Origin: Blepharisma stoltei
Lineage: Eukaryota; Ciliophora; Heterotrichea; Heterotrichida; Blepharismidae
Assembly (NCBI GenBank): GCA_914767885.1
Contig: CAJZBQ010000029.1
Span: 62,001 to 126,000, forward strand
DNA length: 64,000 nucleotides
Direction: 5' to 3'
In this document: piece by piece, positions 20,710 to 30,828 of the stretch
How the letters are laid out: every line of letters starts with the position of its first letter
Position numbering within the stretch: the stretch's first letter is position 1
Program-made: the position numbers and the translations under genes
Notes under the pieces: model-generated
What the model was told of the DNA's origin: nothing
Seen by the model: the letters and a program-made list of their open reading frames with translations, nothing else
The model's database searches: none

Positions 20710-23700
20710 TTAACAGTTCAGGTAATTTCTTACCACATTCACTAATTTTTCTGGGCAGCAAGGCTTTGGTAAAAAATAAACCATTCCGCTTTGATAGCAA
20801 AGCCTTATATCTTCTTCAGAATTGTACGCAGAATGCCCTATAATATGTGGCAAACATCTTAATTTACCCTGTCTAAACAATGTTTCAATATATTCTGATG
20901 CTTTTCACCCATTCATTTCCGGCATTTCGCAGTCCATAATAATCACTTTATATGGCTGGTCTATAGAGTCTTGTTTTATAACCTTCTCAAGTGCTATTTT
21001 CCCATTTGAAGCTTCTTCGTATGAAATCTTATTTTTCTTTAATATAGAAGAAAGAACTTCTAGCTCACCCTCTGTAAGCGGACGAAACTATTTTGAAATC
21101 CCTTTTTTTTATAAAAGACCTACGCTCTGTGAGTAAAAAAAAAACATTATTTTATGAAAAATTTGATATGAGAGCGATAATTATTATAATTAAATCCCTA
21201 GCTAATTCTGCTAAATTTTAAACAGCCTATAAATTTGCAATTTAAATTGGATTTAGAAAAAATTACTATACAATTTATATCCAATATTTTTAAAGCAAAA
21301 TTAGCCCCCTCCACAAGCGAACAAAAATTTTTTTGCTCGCTCACAGAGGGGAAGTAAGTTAAATTCCGTATCATCAACTATTAATACATCTTTTTGCCTT
21401 GATTTTAAAAAAAATCTAGGCTCGCTATTTAATTCAACATAGTCTTCGCTAAAATTGCTTTCAATTTTTTCATGAGTGCCAGTCAATAAATTATTTTCAA
21501 AAATAGCTATTGAGAAGCTGAATGTTGAACCTTTTCCAAGATTTGAATTAATTTTTAATCTTTTCCCACCTAGTTGTTTTATAAGTAAGTTTGAAATGTA
21601 AAGGCCAAGTCCTGTTCCGTTTGAATTAAGTGCTGGCGCATTTAAAATATTTAAATTCCTAACACCCCTCGAAAATAAAATGGTGACATTGACAGAAATT
21701 TATTTCCGAGGCTCACTATAATGCAGATCCATTTTGATAGAGCTGAAAAATAGAGCTTCTGTCCCTTTTTGAAGTAGACTTCAGGTCTTGGGAAAAACCA
21801 TAAATTTTGTTTATCCATCGAAGGCTTTTCTGTTCATGCTACATTGGGCTAGACAGGTTTTACCTGCCACATGGCCTTCCCTTTTCGGGGACTCTACAGC
21901 TGGTGGCTCTACCCTAAAGAGTTAATCTCTAGGGCAGGTGGTTCAGACCGAAAATCTGAGATGGTAGCCTTCCATTTTCCTCATTTGAACTCAGAGGTCG
22001 AAGGAGACTGATATTTTGGAGGCGAGATGAGGCAAAGACCTTGGTTTACCCGCTTATGACCAGATAAACATTTAACTAACTAACACCCTCTAGAAATAAA
22101 ATTGTGGCGTTGACGGAAATTGGACTCCGAAGCGGATCTCTGTGGAATTGGTCGAACCAATTCTAATGAAGCTGAAAGTACGGTCAATGTCCCTTTTTGA
22201 AGTAGGTCTTTAGCTTGGGAAAGCCTTGCCTAAGAGGGAAGTTTTGTATCATCCCCGAAGGTTTTCCTGCCCTGATGACGGATTAGACAGGTTTTACATC
22301 CAAATGGTATTCCCTTTCGGAACCATCGGGATGTGCTACAGCCGTTGGCTCTATCTTGACCCTTGGACTAGTGTTCAGATCGGAAATCCAAAATAGCAGC
22401 CTTTCATATTCTTCATTCGAACTCCGAGGTCTGTGAAGACTGGCTTTTTGGAGCCATGATGAGGCAAACGCCAGTGGGCTTGCAACTTATCGCCAGTTTT
22501 AAACAATTTAATTTATTTAAAATCTCTCTAGAATTAAAATGGTAATGTTGATAGAATAAACACTCCTGGGCGCAATTTTTGATGGAGTAGGCGACCTGCT
22601 GGATGGGCAGTGAAAAGTGCTCGGTGAGAAAGTAGACTGTTCAAGAAAAGCCCTGTCAAAATACGGAGTTTTGGTTCTCCCCTGAAGGTTCTGATTATTC
22701 CAGATGGGCTTGACAAGCTTTGTCTACCTTATGGTTTTTCCTTTTCGAGATTATCGGGACACCTCCCAGATGGGGCCTTTGAATTAGATATCTAATACCT
22801 TAGACAGGTGATTCTGATCGGAAATCAAATATGGCGAACTTCTATTTTCCTAATTTTTACTCCAAGGTATAAGGAGACTGGCTTTTGGAGCTGAGACAAT
22901 GTGATAGTCTGAGGTTAACTTTGTTTATGGCCGACAAATCTCTATCTTAATTTTAACACCCCTCTCTAGTGAAGAGTTTTTTTGCCCTCTCAAGGAGTAA
23001 AGTTAAGATATTTAATTCAATCTATTCCGTGCTCACAAATTTCAGAATTCGCAAATATTTTGAAAACTAAAAGTGTAGTTTATAAAATTTATGCTATGTA
23101 ATATTAGCAATCTTATTTTATTTTAGAAAACAAGTAGTTTAAAATATAATAGAATTATTTAGATATTTATCCAAAGATTTTATATATGCAATTTGATATT
23201 TACTTTTACGAAGACAGGTAAATTTTTTGAAGAACAATGAGTTTGCTCTCTTCCTGAATTTGGTGTAAGCAAGCTATCCATAAATTCTTTATTCATTCCA
23301 ATTCCAGAATCCTGAACTGAAATTCTCATCTTATTATTAACTGTACTCACACAGCAAATTTCGATTTTCCCTCTTAAAGTATTCTTAAAAGCATTGCTCA
23401 TTAAATTAAGCAGAATTTGGTTTAGCCTTATTGAGTCTGTATAAATAAGCTCAGGAATGCTTGGATCAACTCTTACTATAACTGATATTTGCTTCTTAAT
23501 TGCTTGAATATTAAATAATTCATAAACTTGCCTAACTACTTCTCTGATATTGCAATGAGATTTTTGAATTGTAAATGCTCCAGATAGTAGTTTAGTATAA
23601 TCCACAATATCGTTGATTAATGACAGCATAAGTTTACTTGAAATTCAGATAATTTTAAGCTGTTTATAATCGGCTTCATGTCAAATGACAGTGGTTTTTG

Positions 23701-25423
23701 GCAGTGACATTTCATCGAAATACATTGGTTGAAAATTTTTAATAGTGCGACATTTGGCCGAAAATTAACGGTTTTTTTCTGTCAAATGTTTCACTATCAA
23801 AAATTTTCGGCCAGAAATTTTTCGGTGAAATGGACACTATCAAATAGGCAATGTCATTTGACTCGCACCCCGTTTATAATCTGCTAGTGGTTTATCATAA
23901 AATTTTGAAATTAGCTCATTTGTAAAATATATTATTGAATTTAATGGAGTTCTCAATTCATGCGAGACAGAGCGTAGCAATAGATTTTTCATTCGATCGT
24001 TAGCGATTTTTTTTTCTAGTTCGATTGATTGATTTACATTCCTAATTGTGAGAAATAATGCATGCTTATTTTCTCAGAAAATCTGCTTGGCCTTAAACTC
24101 TATGTTATTGTTTTGCAAAAACACAAATCCAAGTGTGGCTTCTTCTAAATACCAATTTGACAATAAATACATCAGATCATCTTTTAAAAAATTAGATGTT
24201 CCAAAATTGCAGACTTTTTTATTTTGAAGGTATTCTATTTGCATAATTGACGTGCGGAGATTTTCAAAGCTACATCCTAGCTCCTCATTTCAGTGAGTGA
24301 GTAAAATATTTCGATCTCACAAGATTTTTATTTTAAAAATTTTATATAATTTATAGCAGATTAAACGTCTTTTTTATGGTAAATACTCACAAAAAGGTCT
24401 TCTCGATTGTAAAATTTCGATATATAATTATTATTAATGAATTTACTATTTATTTTTCAAAAATTAGGAAAAATATCAAAGGAAAAATCTAATTTTTATT
24501 GAAATTTAATAGTCTAGCTAAAGATTGCACTATAATAATTAAAATAATTATATTTTATATATAAGCAGTTAGGATGAATAAAAATATTCCTACCAATTAT
24601 CATTATCATATTTTATATATTAAAACAGGATAACGGTTGTCAATGGGTGCTTTTATTTATTATAATAGCTATATCATTATGAATAGATTTAATATTGCTC
24701 AAAAATTTTGATTTTTGACGTTAAGGTCGCCAACAGGGTTAAGAGCTCTTGAGCATAAGAATTTAAAAATTCTATTTTTATATTTTCTGAAATAATTAAA
24801 AATCCATCAGAAAATGATTCTGTTACAGTATTAAGCCTCTTTTTAGTGTTTTCCAGTTCTAATTTATAGCTAAACCTTTCAAAAGAAACTTTATTTGACC
24901 AAGAATGTCATACATTTATGAGCAGAGTGATGGAAATTCAAAGATGTGCAGGATTGTGACTCTCTTCAATCGCTTTAAAATTAAATAATCTGTCGTGTAT
25001 TTCTCATAAATACATAAACTTTATGGCCAGCAAATTGAAGGCCAGCTTATTTTTCATTACAGAAAACTGGAAGCATGATACGATCAAAAATGCAAAAAGT
25101 TCAGTAATCGAATATTGATTTTTTAGACTTTTATCTGCAAAGCCCTTGCACACAATGTTAAAGTACTCTGCGTAAAAGAGAGATGCTGCAATTTTGTAGT
25201 TTTTAGATTTACTCTGGACAACCTTTATGGATAAAGTGACCAGTATATGCATGATGGTTCATGGGATAATAGTTTCAAATAGGTAAGGTGAAGGACTAAA
25301 AATTAAGTCACATACTCTGGAAATTATGGAGGTGGCTATTAGAAAATTGCTGAAAGAAATTAAAAATTTATATGACTCCTCGACTTCTTCAACGATTCAT
25401 TGCTCCTTTATGCTCTTGATCAT
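20710..25423 (-). CDS. Hybrid sensor histidine kinase with receiver domain, four IESs
   Basis: Removing IESs 24330-24716, 23672-23881, 21658-23224 and 21063-21356 gives 752 codons with no frame error. Order: N-terminal hydrophobic region (FLISFSNFLIATSII, TIIPWTIMHILVTLSI), PAS-like segments (SDGFLIISENIKIEFLNS and LGFVFLQNNNIEFKAKQ), H box SVSHELRTPLNS (His near 23960), N box LNQILLNLMSNAFKNT, G1 DSGIGM, G2 GTGLGLYISN. The receiver follows: VLIVDDTEFNLEVL, phospho-Asp in MDCEMPEMNGW near 20933, and Lys in FLPKPC. The stop is TAA 20710-20712. The domain set implies sensing, autophosphorylation and intramolecular phosphotransfer; signal and output are unknown. Two of the IES junctions fall inside catalytic domains, so an unspliced germline copy cannot encode the enzyme. 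Confidence 0.92.
21063..21356 (-). mobile_element. Family 1 MITE-like IES in the receiver domain
   Basis: TA occurs at 21061-21062 and 21355-21356. Excision joins DDTEFNL to EVLSSIL, a canonical receiver sequence. Orientation is reversed: the double terminal word is at the left (CACCCTCTGTAAGCGG, then CTCTGTGAG) and the hairpin at the right (CCACAAGCGAAC...GCTCGCTCACAGAGG). Confidence 0.93.
21658..23224 (+). mobile_element. 1567-bp IES containing three tandem retroposon-like units
   Basis: TAAATT at 21652-21657 and 23219-23224 bounds it; excision joins SSKNL to NILNAPALNSNGTG. Three related units of about 430 bp begin at about 21661, 22086 and 22524. Each starts near AATAAAATGGT/AATTAAAATGGT, with GTTGA shortly after. 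Each has the same later landmarks (TTTTGAAGTAG, AGACAGGTTTTAC, GGAAATC, GATGAGGCAAA). The first ends in (AACT)n. All face plus. The last 250 bp are unrelated and AT-rich. Confidence 0.88.
23672..23881 (+). mobile_element. Family 3 MITE (210 bp) in the histidine kinase
   Basis: The direct repeat GTTTATAATC occurs at 23662-23671 and 23872-23881. The ends are inverted around GTCAAATGACA (left, about 23680) and TGTCATTTGAC (right, about 23852). Excision joins PLADYK to QLKIIWISSKL. It is related over its length to 48871-49073. Confidence 0.92.
24330..24716. mobile_element. 387-bp AT-rich IES in the PAS region
   Basis: GATTTTT occurs at 24323-24329 and 24710-24716. Joining there keeps the frame (LATLTSK-ILWDRN). 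The insert has many stops in all frames. The repeat is short and lacks TA, so the exact boundary is less certain than for the other three in this gene. Confidence 0.7.
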
Positions 25424-26212
25424 TTTTAGAAAATAAATGGAATCAGAGAATAATTAAAATTAATTCTGGCCAAATAATTTTTTGATAAATGCAAAAGTTT
25501 TAAATTAATCTTTGGAATTAGTAATAAAGTACACAAAAATTCTAATTATATCAGATTCCATATAAAAAATTAATCCAAAATCATCAATTTTAAATAAACA
25601 TTCGTAAAAATTTGTCCATAATTAATCGGGCAGAAATTAATAAAAATTAAAAATATTAACCTTCATGTGATTTGCTTATCATCAGTCTTAGAAAATAAGC
25701 ATCCTGAGAAGAGTAAATTTGATTATAAAGTTTAAAAAAAAAATAATTGCAGCGAATTAAAGAGTTAAAAAATATTTTTATTTCTTTCTAGAAATTATGT
25801 TTTGGACATATTTGCAATCTTAATAAATGAATGAAGTCTGCATAGAAGCAGGCCGAATGATTCCAATCATTTACAAAAACTCTTCAACATTCATAATTTT
25901 TAAAGATTTAAAATATAAAAATAATTCTCAATTTTTAAAAATTTATCCATTAATGTTGGATGTAAAAATAACATAATTAGGTATAAAACTAAAAACAGAG
26001 ATAAAACCCAAGAATGGAGATGAAATATTGGCTGCTTATAAGGGAATTAAACAAATTAATTAAATCATATATTATTGAAAAGACTATTAAAGCATTTGAC
26101 ATAAGCTCAATACTGAGATTGATTGATAATAACTTCCTATGCAAATAGCTTCACAAAAATCGAAAGACTTTTTGCTAATAATTTCATATCATTTTTTTTT
26201 AATAATTATTGT

Positions 26213-27450
26213 TTCTTTAAATTGGAACCAAATTTTTGTGCTCCAATTTAAAGGATAAATAAAGTGGCATTCGATTCGAGAGAAAATATTATTTATGGGG
26301 TTTGGTTTACTCTCAAGAACTTCTGCAGAGCAACAGCATTTTTGTTTGGGATAGCCAGAGGAACTATTCGGCAGTAAAAATAAGAGGCTCAGGATTTCAA
26401 AACTCATTCCCCCCCCTTTAAATTGGAACTAAAAATTTTGTTCCAATTTAAAGGGGGGTTAATTTGTTTTTTAAAAAAAAAATATCAATATAAAAATTTA
26501 AAAAAAAAAAAAAAAATTCAAAAACTTATCGAATTAGATCAATAAATTTGTTTAATAAAATGCTATTTACTCTTTATCCTTTTAAAACAAAGCAAGATAT
26601 AACTAAATTTTCATTATTAGTTAATACGCCACTATTAATTGGTATCAAAATTATTTACACAAAAATTATTATTTTTATTGATAAAAAAAATTAAAAAAAA
26701 AAATTTTAGAAAATTTATCGATCAAAGTGCTAATTTTGTTTAAATAAGATGCTATTTATACTCTATTCTTTAAAATAAAGCAAGAAATAAGTAAATTTTG
26801 AAATTTTATAAAGAATTCCTATTGAATTTATATCAAAACTATCCAAATAAAGAATATCAATTTTATCAAAAAAAATAAAAAAATTTTTTTGAAAAAATTT
26901 TTAAAAAATAATTTAATTTTTTTTTAAATTTAACAATTAAGGATAATAAATTTATTTAAATAAGATGCTATTTATACTTTTTTTTCTTTTAAAAAGAGCA
27001 AGATATAACTAAATTTTTAATTTTAGTTAAGAAGAAACATTTAGCTTATATCAAAACCTTTTAGATAAAAATTATATATAATTTTTTATTATAAAAATTA
27101 AATTTTGTTCCAATTTAAAGGGAGGTTAATTTACCAAAAAAGTGGAAATTTTACCGATATTTTGTTCCAATTTAAAGGGGGGGGGAGTCAGCACATCCGA
27201 TCAGGATGACCCTTAGGTGGAGCACGCGCAGAAGCTAAGTCAGGCAAGGGCAACGATATCGCACCTTGAGAAAAGTTCTGGTCAGGATAGCAAACAGTTT
27301 ATTTAGGATGATCCGGCCTTTTTGATAGTAAATGCTCTTTATGTCACAATTTTGGCACTGTCCGGCAATTGAGCGCAGCGTGAGACACCCTACACAATTT
27401 AATTAATATATGTAATGTATATATGCTCCAATTTTAAAGGAAGGGAGTTA
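26213..27450 (+). mobile_element. Three-level nest: family 2 ends around a SINE split by a family 2 MITE
   Basis: The outer left end is a hairpin of the family 2 word at 26213-26253. The outer right end is CTCCAATTTTAAAGGAAGGGAG near 27426-27447. Between them lies a SINE: its first part, 26260-26406, resembles the reverse complement of 41400-41555 (TGGCATTCGATTCGAGAG, GAACTTCTGCAGAGCAAC). Its second part, from 27191, resembles the reverse complement of 41250-41345 (GGATGACCCTTAGGTGGAGC). The two SINE parts are separated by the inner MITE. Confidence 0.75.
26407..27190 (+). mobile_element. Family 2 MITE (784 bp) with internal triplication, inserted in a SINE
   Basis: TCA occurs at 26404-26406 and 27188-27190. 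The left end is a hairpin (CCTTTAAATTGGAACTAAAA and its inverse, ending GGGGGGTTAATTTG). The right end has the word twice around a spacer (CCAAAAAAGTGGAAATTTTACC). The middle holds three diverged units of about 190-215 bp sharing AAGATGCTATTTATAC and GCAAGATATAACTAAATTT. Confidence 0.85.
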
Positions 27451-27645
27451 GAAAAGCAAATAACACCAAAAAATCTAGCATAATATGAATAACTGATAAA
27501 TTTCATCAATAGCAGAACAAGTGCTTCTACCTAAATCTTGATAAATTTTCCAACTAATAATTAATTGTCAAAAATTATTATCAATCACATTTTAACAGTG
27601 TTGAAAATAAGAAGAATCAATATGTCAATTCTTTGGCTTTATAAA

Positions 27646-30600
27646 ATGATAATTTTGATTCTTCTCCATACACTTTGTGAAGGATTAGAATTATTCATAG
27701 TGCCACACTCTCACTGTGACCCTGGCTGACTGGAAACTTTTGAATCCTATTATCAAACAAAAGTAAAATCAATTTTAAACAATGTCGTAACTTTGCTTGA
27801 AGAAGATGAAAATAGGAAGTTTGTTTGGTCAGAGACTTCATACCTTAAAATGTGGATGGATGATCAGCATGCAAATATTACCAACAAATTTAGAGAATTG
27901 GTTAAAAAAGGCCAAATAGAGTTTGTGGGAGGAGGATATGTGCAAGGGGATGAAGCAAATCCGGATTTTGATATGGTCATAAGGCAAATTGAAACTGGCC
28001 ATCAATATCTGTATAAAGAATTTGCTGTTGATAGAGTAAGAACTGGCTGGCAAATTGATATTTTTGGGCATTCTGCTTTAACTCCGGGAATTTTTTCTAG
28101 GTTTGGCTATGAGTATCTTGTGATTAATCGCATTAACGAAGCATTCCGATCTCAGTTAAGAGGCTCAGGGGACATAAATTAAGATTAAGATTATACGGTC
28201 ATAAGCATCCCATAGGTTGGACTCCCCTGACTCCAGTAAAAGTGGCCTACAATAGGTGCATATACCAGAGTGCAAATGATTTGATGCCCAACCAAAATTC
28301 CAGCTCAGAGGACATGGAATTTATATGAAAAGGGGTGAATTTTGGAAGTAATGAGGCACTTTTTACACATGTCTTATATGATTATTACTATCCTCCCGCT
28401 TTTCTTCAAACAAATAGTGCCGAAGCTTGTTTCCTTAACGCAAAACCTACTCAAGATGATATTAAAGCTTGGTAATTTCTAATTAGCGCAGAAAGGCTTT
28501 ACAACACATGCCTAGAATGGTCAGGAGGCTATAAAACAGACAAACTTATGATGATATATGGAGGAGACTTCTTTTTTAACTATTTTCCAGAAGCCAAATT
28601 AATTTTTGAAAGACTTGAACAAGTTATGGATTGAATGAAATATTCTGGGCTATATCCAGATTTCGATGTTAAATTCGCAACGACAACCGAGTATTTTGAT
28701 GCAGTCAGAAAATCAAATGCAAAATTCCCTATATATAAAAGCGATTTTTTCCCTTATCAAAGTTATCGTTTTGGAAGCCGTCCTGCATTCTGGACTGGGT
28801 TTTATACAACAAGACCTGCACTGAAGCAGCTCATAAATAAGACGCACAGGTTAGTTAGAGCTGCTGAAATTGCGAAAGCTTTAATACAAGGAGAGACTTA
28901 TATAGCTTATAATGCAAGCTTGGCATTGCATCATGATGCAATAACTGGGACTAGCAAACCATGGGTTGCTAAAGATTATAAGTGAAGGCTCAAATATGAT
29001 AGTGATGATGCTTATCGGGCTATAAATGAAGCCATGCAATCAGCATTTACAAAGAAAAAAGCAAGTTTCGCACTTACTTTACCTTATAAAGTCCTTGTGC
29101 TTTATAACTCAATTAACTGGGACAAGACAGACATAATTATTATTGAATCAGATACTCAGTTCATAGAATTGAAAAATTGGAAAGGAGAAAATATCGAATC
29201 ACAATACATAGCAAACGAAGAGAAAAATAATTATTCTGTGTACATCAAATTAACACTCCCATCTATGTCATTCGTAACAATTTTTGTCACTGAGCACTCA
29301 AATTCTTGTTCATTGTGTTCACAGCCTTTTGCATTAAGAGAAAATAGCACAATAATTTTTGACAATCATCATTCAATAGAGTTTGACAGCAATGGCTTTG
29401 TTCAAAGTATTCAGACCCTGCACAAAAAATATGAGTTTATTCAAGAATTCTGACTTTACTATGCTGATCGAGCTGGAGCTTATATTTTTGAGCCAGGCAA
29501 CCCAGGAAATAAAATCCCAGATTTAGTCTTCCACTCCTTGAAAATTTGGAAAGGGTCAGTAGCAATGGTAGCTGAAGTAAAATGGAAAAGAACAATAGAA
29601 AAACGAGATATTCATGATACTTATTATCAAAAATTAATTTTATTTGGAGAAAAAAGCTTTATTTGGAAATATGGGATCTATGCATCTGGGAACCAAGAAA
29701 TTCTTATGAGAATCAAAAGTAAAGACATAGGCGTCGGAGATTGATTTTATACCTCAAATTCTGGAGATTTAAGAAAGAGAAAATGCTATGACTCAAAAGA
29801 ATTCACTGACAGAAGCACTCCTAAAAATTTGAAAACTCTGAACCCAGACGAGAAAGGCGAAAACATGTATCCAATTCCAGGAGGTTTTGCAATTAACATG
29901 GGAGCAGAATCATTTAAGATGTTTCCACAATTTTCGTTAGGAGTAGGAATGGTTTATCAGAAAAGCATAGAAATTCTGATGCATCGACACTTGTATTTGG
30001 ATGATAATTTTGGACTTGGGGAAGGAGTTGATGATAAGACATATATTGATTATCATTTCTTGGTAGAATTAAGTCCTCTTTCACAAACTGAGTTTAAAAA
30101 ATCTTCGTTAAATGCAAAAACTGAGATCTATCAACTTTGGATCCAAGACCTAGAAAGCTTAGAAATTGTAAGTGATATGAAAAATGCCTTTAATTTTAAT
30201 AAAGATTGGGAATATATATCGAAATATGAGTTTGGTTTCAACGATCCTTATATTTATTTGTCTAGTGCTGTCATAAAAGAAGGCCAGCTATTATTCAGAT
30301 TGTGGAATTTGAAGAATAGCTATCAAGGGCTTTCTTTAGAGAACTTCAATATTGGAAGAAGAAGACTATTAGATGGGTATTGTAAAGATTTTATTCCGGC
30401 TACTTGGAGAGAAAACGGAAAGGTGATTGATTTTAATAATAAGAAAAACACTGGGCTATTGCTTGATAAAGATATATGGGATGCAGATATGCTCAAAGGA
30501 GATCAAATTCTTAGACCATATGAGCTTGCTACTCTTCCTGTGAGCCGGGTAAAGTCATATTTTGGCTTTTTTGTAAGCGATTCAAATAAGCAAAGTTTTT

Positions 30601-30767
30601 TAGAAAATAGCGCTACATTGGCTGATGTGAATTCAAAAGACAGAGCTTGGAAAGGATATGACTATTTCAGTTTGATTATTATTTTCACTATTATTGGAGG
30701 AGTTGGAATTGCTTTATATATGAAGTTCAAGACTAAAACAGATAAAGATAAAGATTATTCAAGCTAA
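27646..30767 (+). CDS. GH38 alpha-mannosidase, type I membrane, copy 1
   Basis: Hydrolyses terminal alpha-mannose of glycans, probably in lysosome or Golgi. ATG 27646 was chosen by match to copy 2; an ATG at 27622 is also possible. Signal peptide MIILILLHTLCEG is followed at once by the metal-binding motif PHSHCDPGWLETF. Nucleophile region GWQIDIFGHSALTPG; second metal site LALHHDAITGTSKPW. It ends with a transmembrane helix (YFSLIIIFTIIGGVGIALY) and a short basic tail. IES 28176-28315 and intron 28472-28486 are removed to give 988 aa. Family members normally have HND rather than HCD at the first site; both copies here share the Cys. It is a tandem duplicate of the next gene. Confidence 0.95.
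28176..28315 (-). mobile_element. 140-bp short retroposon/IES in mannosidase 1
   Basis: Imperfect 13-bp repeats GCTCAGGGGACAT (28163-28175) and GCTCAGAGGACAT (28303-28315). Excision joins FRSQLRGSE to DMEFIWKG, as in copy 2. The left end has an (ATTAAG)n tract, suggesting a minus-oriented retroposon tail. Confidence 0.9.
28472..28486 (+). other. 15-nt intron in mannosidase 1
   Basis: GTAATTTCTAATTAG; removal avoids a TAA and restores the frame. The same position is occupied by GTAATAACTAATTAG (32272-32286) in copy 2, so the intron predates the duplication. Confidence 0.95.
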
Positions 30768-30828
30768 TCAATAATAAAATGCGGTAACCATTTAGGTAAA
30801 TTATATAGTACTAAATTTTATATATAAA

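Larger units (their letters stand above)
25424..27645. other. 2.2-kb intergenic region with nested repeats
   Basis: 25440-26210 is AT-rich without recognised genes. 26213-27450 is a nested repeat block described separately. 27451-27645 is AT-rich and leads to the first mannosidase. No conserved coding sequence was seen on either strand. Confidence 0.6.

Noticed and set aside
26189-26407. 72-codon minus-strand ORF with a CCC motif
   Set aside because: It lies over a SINE head and a family 2 hairpin; no homology-like pattern.
27190-27400. 5S rRNA or tRNA gene in the GC-rich stretch
   Set aside because: It matches the SINE at 41109-41555, and no cloverleaf or 5S internal control set was found.
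27720-29460. Multiple TGA stops suggesting a mannosidase pseudogene
   Set aside because: All fall at Trp positions of the family and of the paralog; TGA is Trp in this code.
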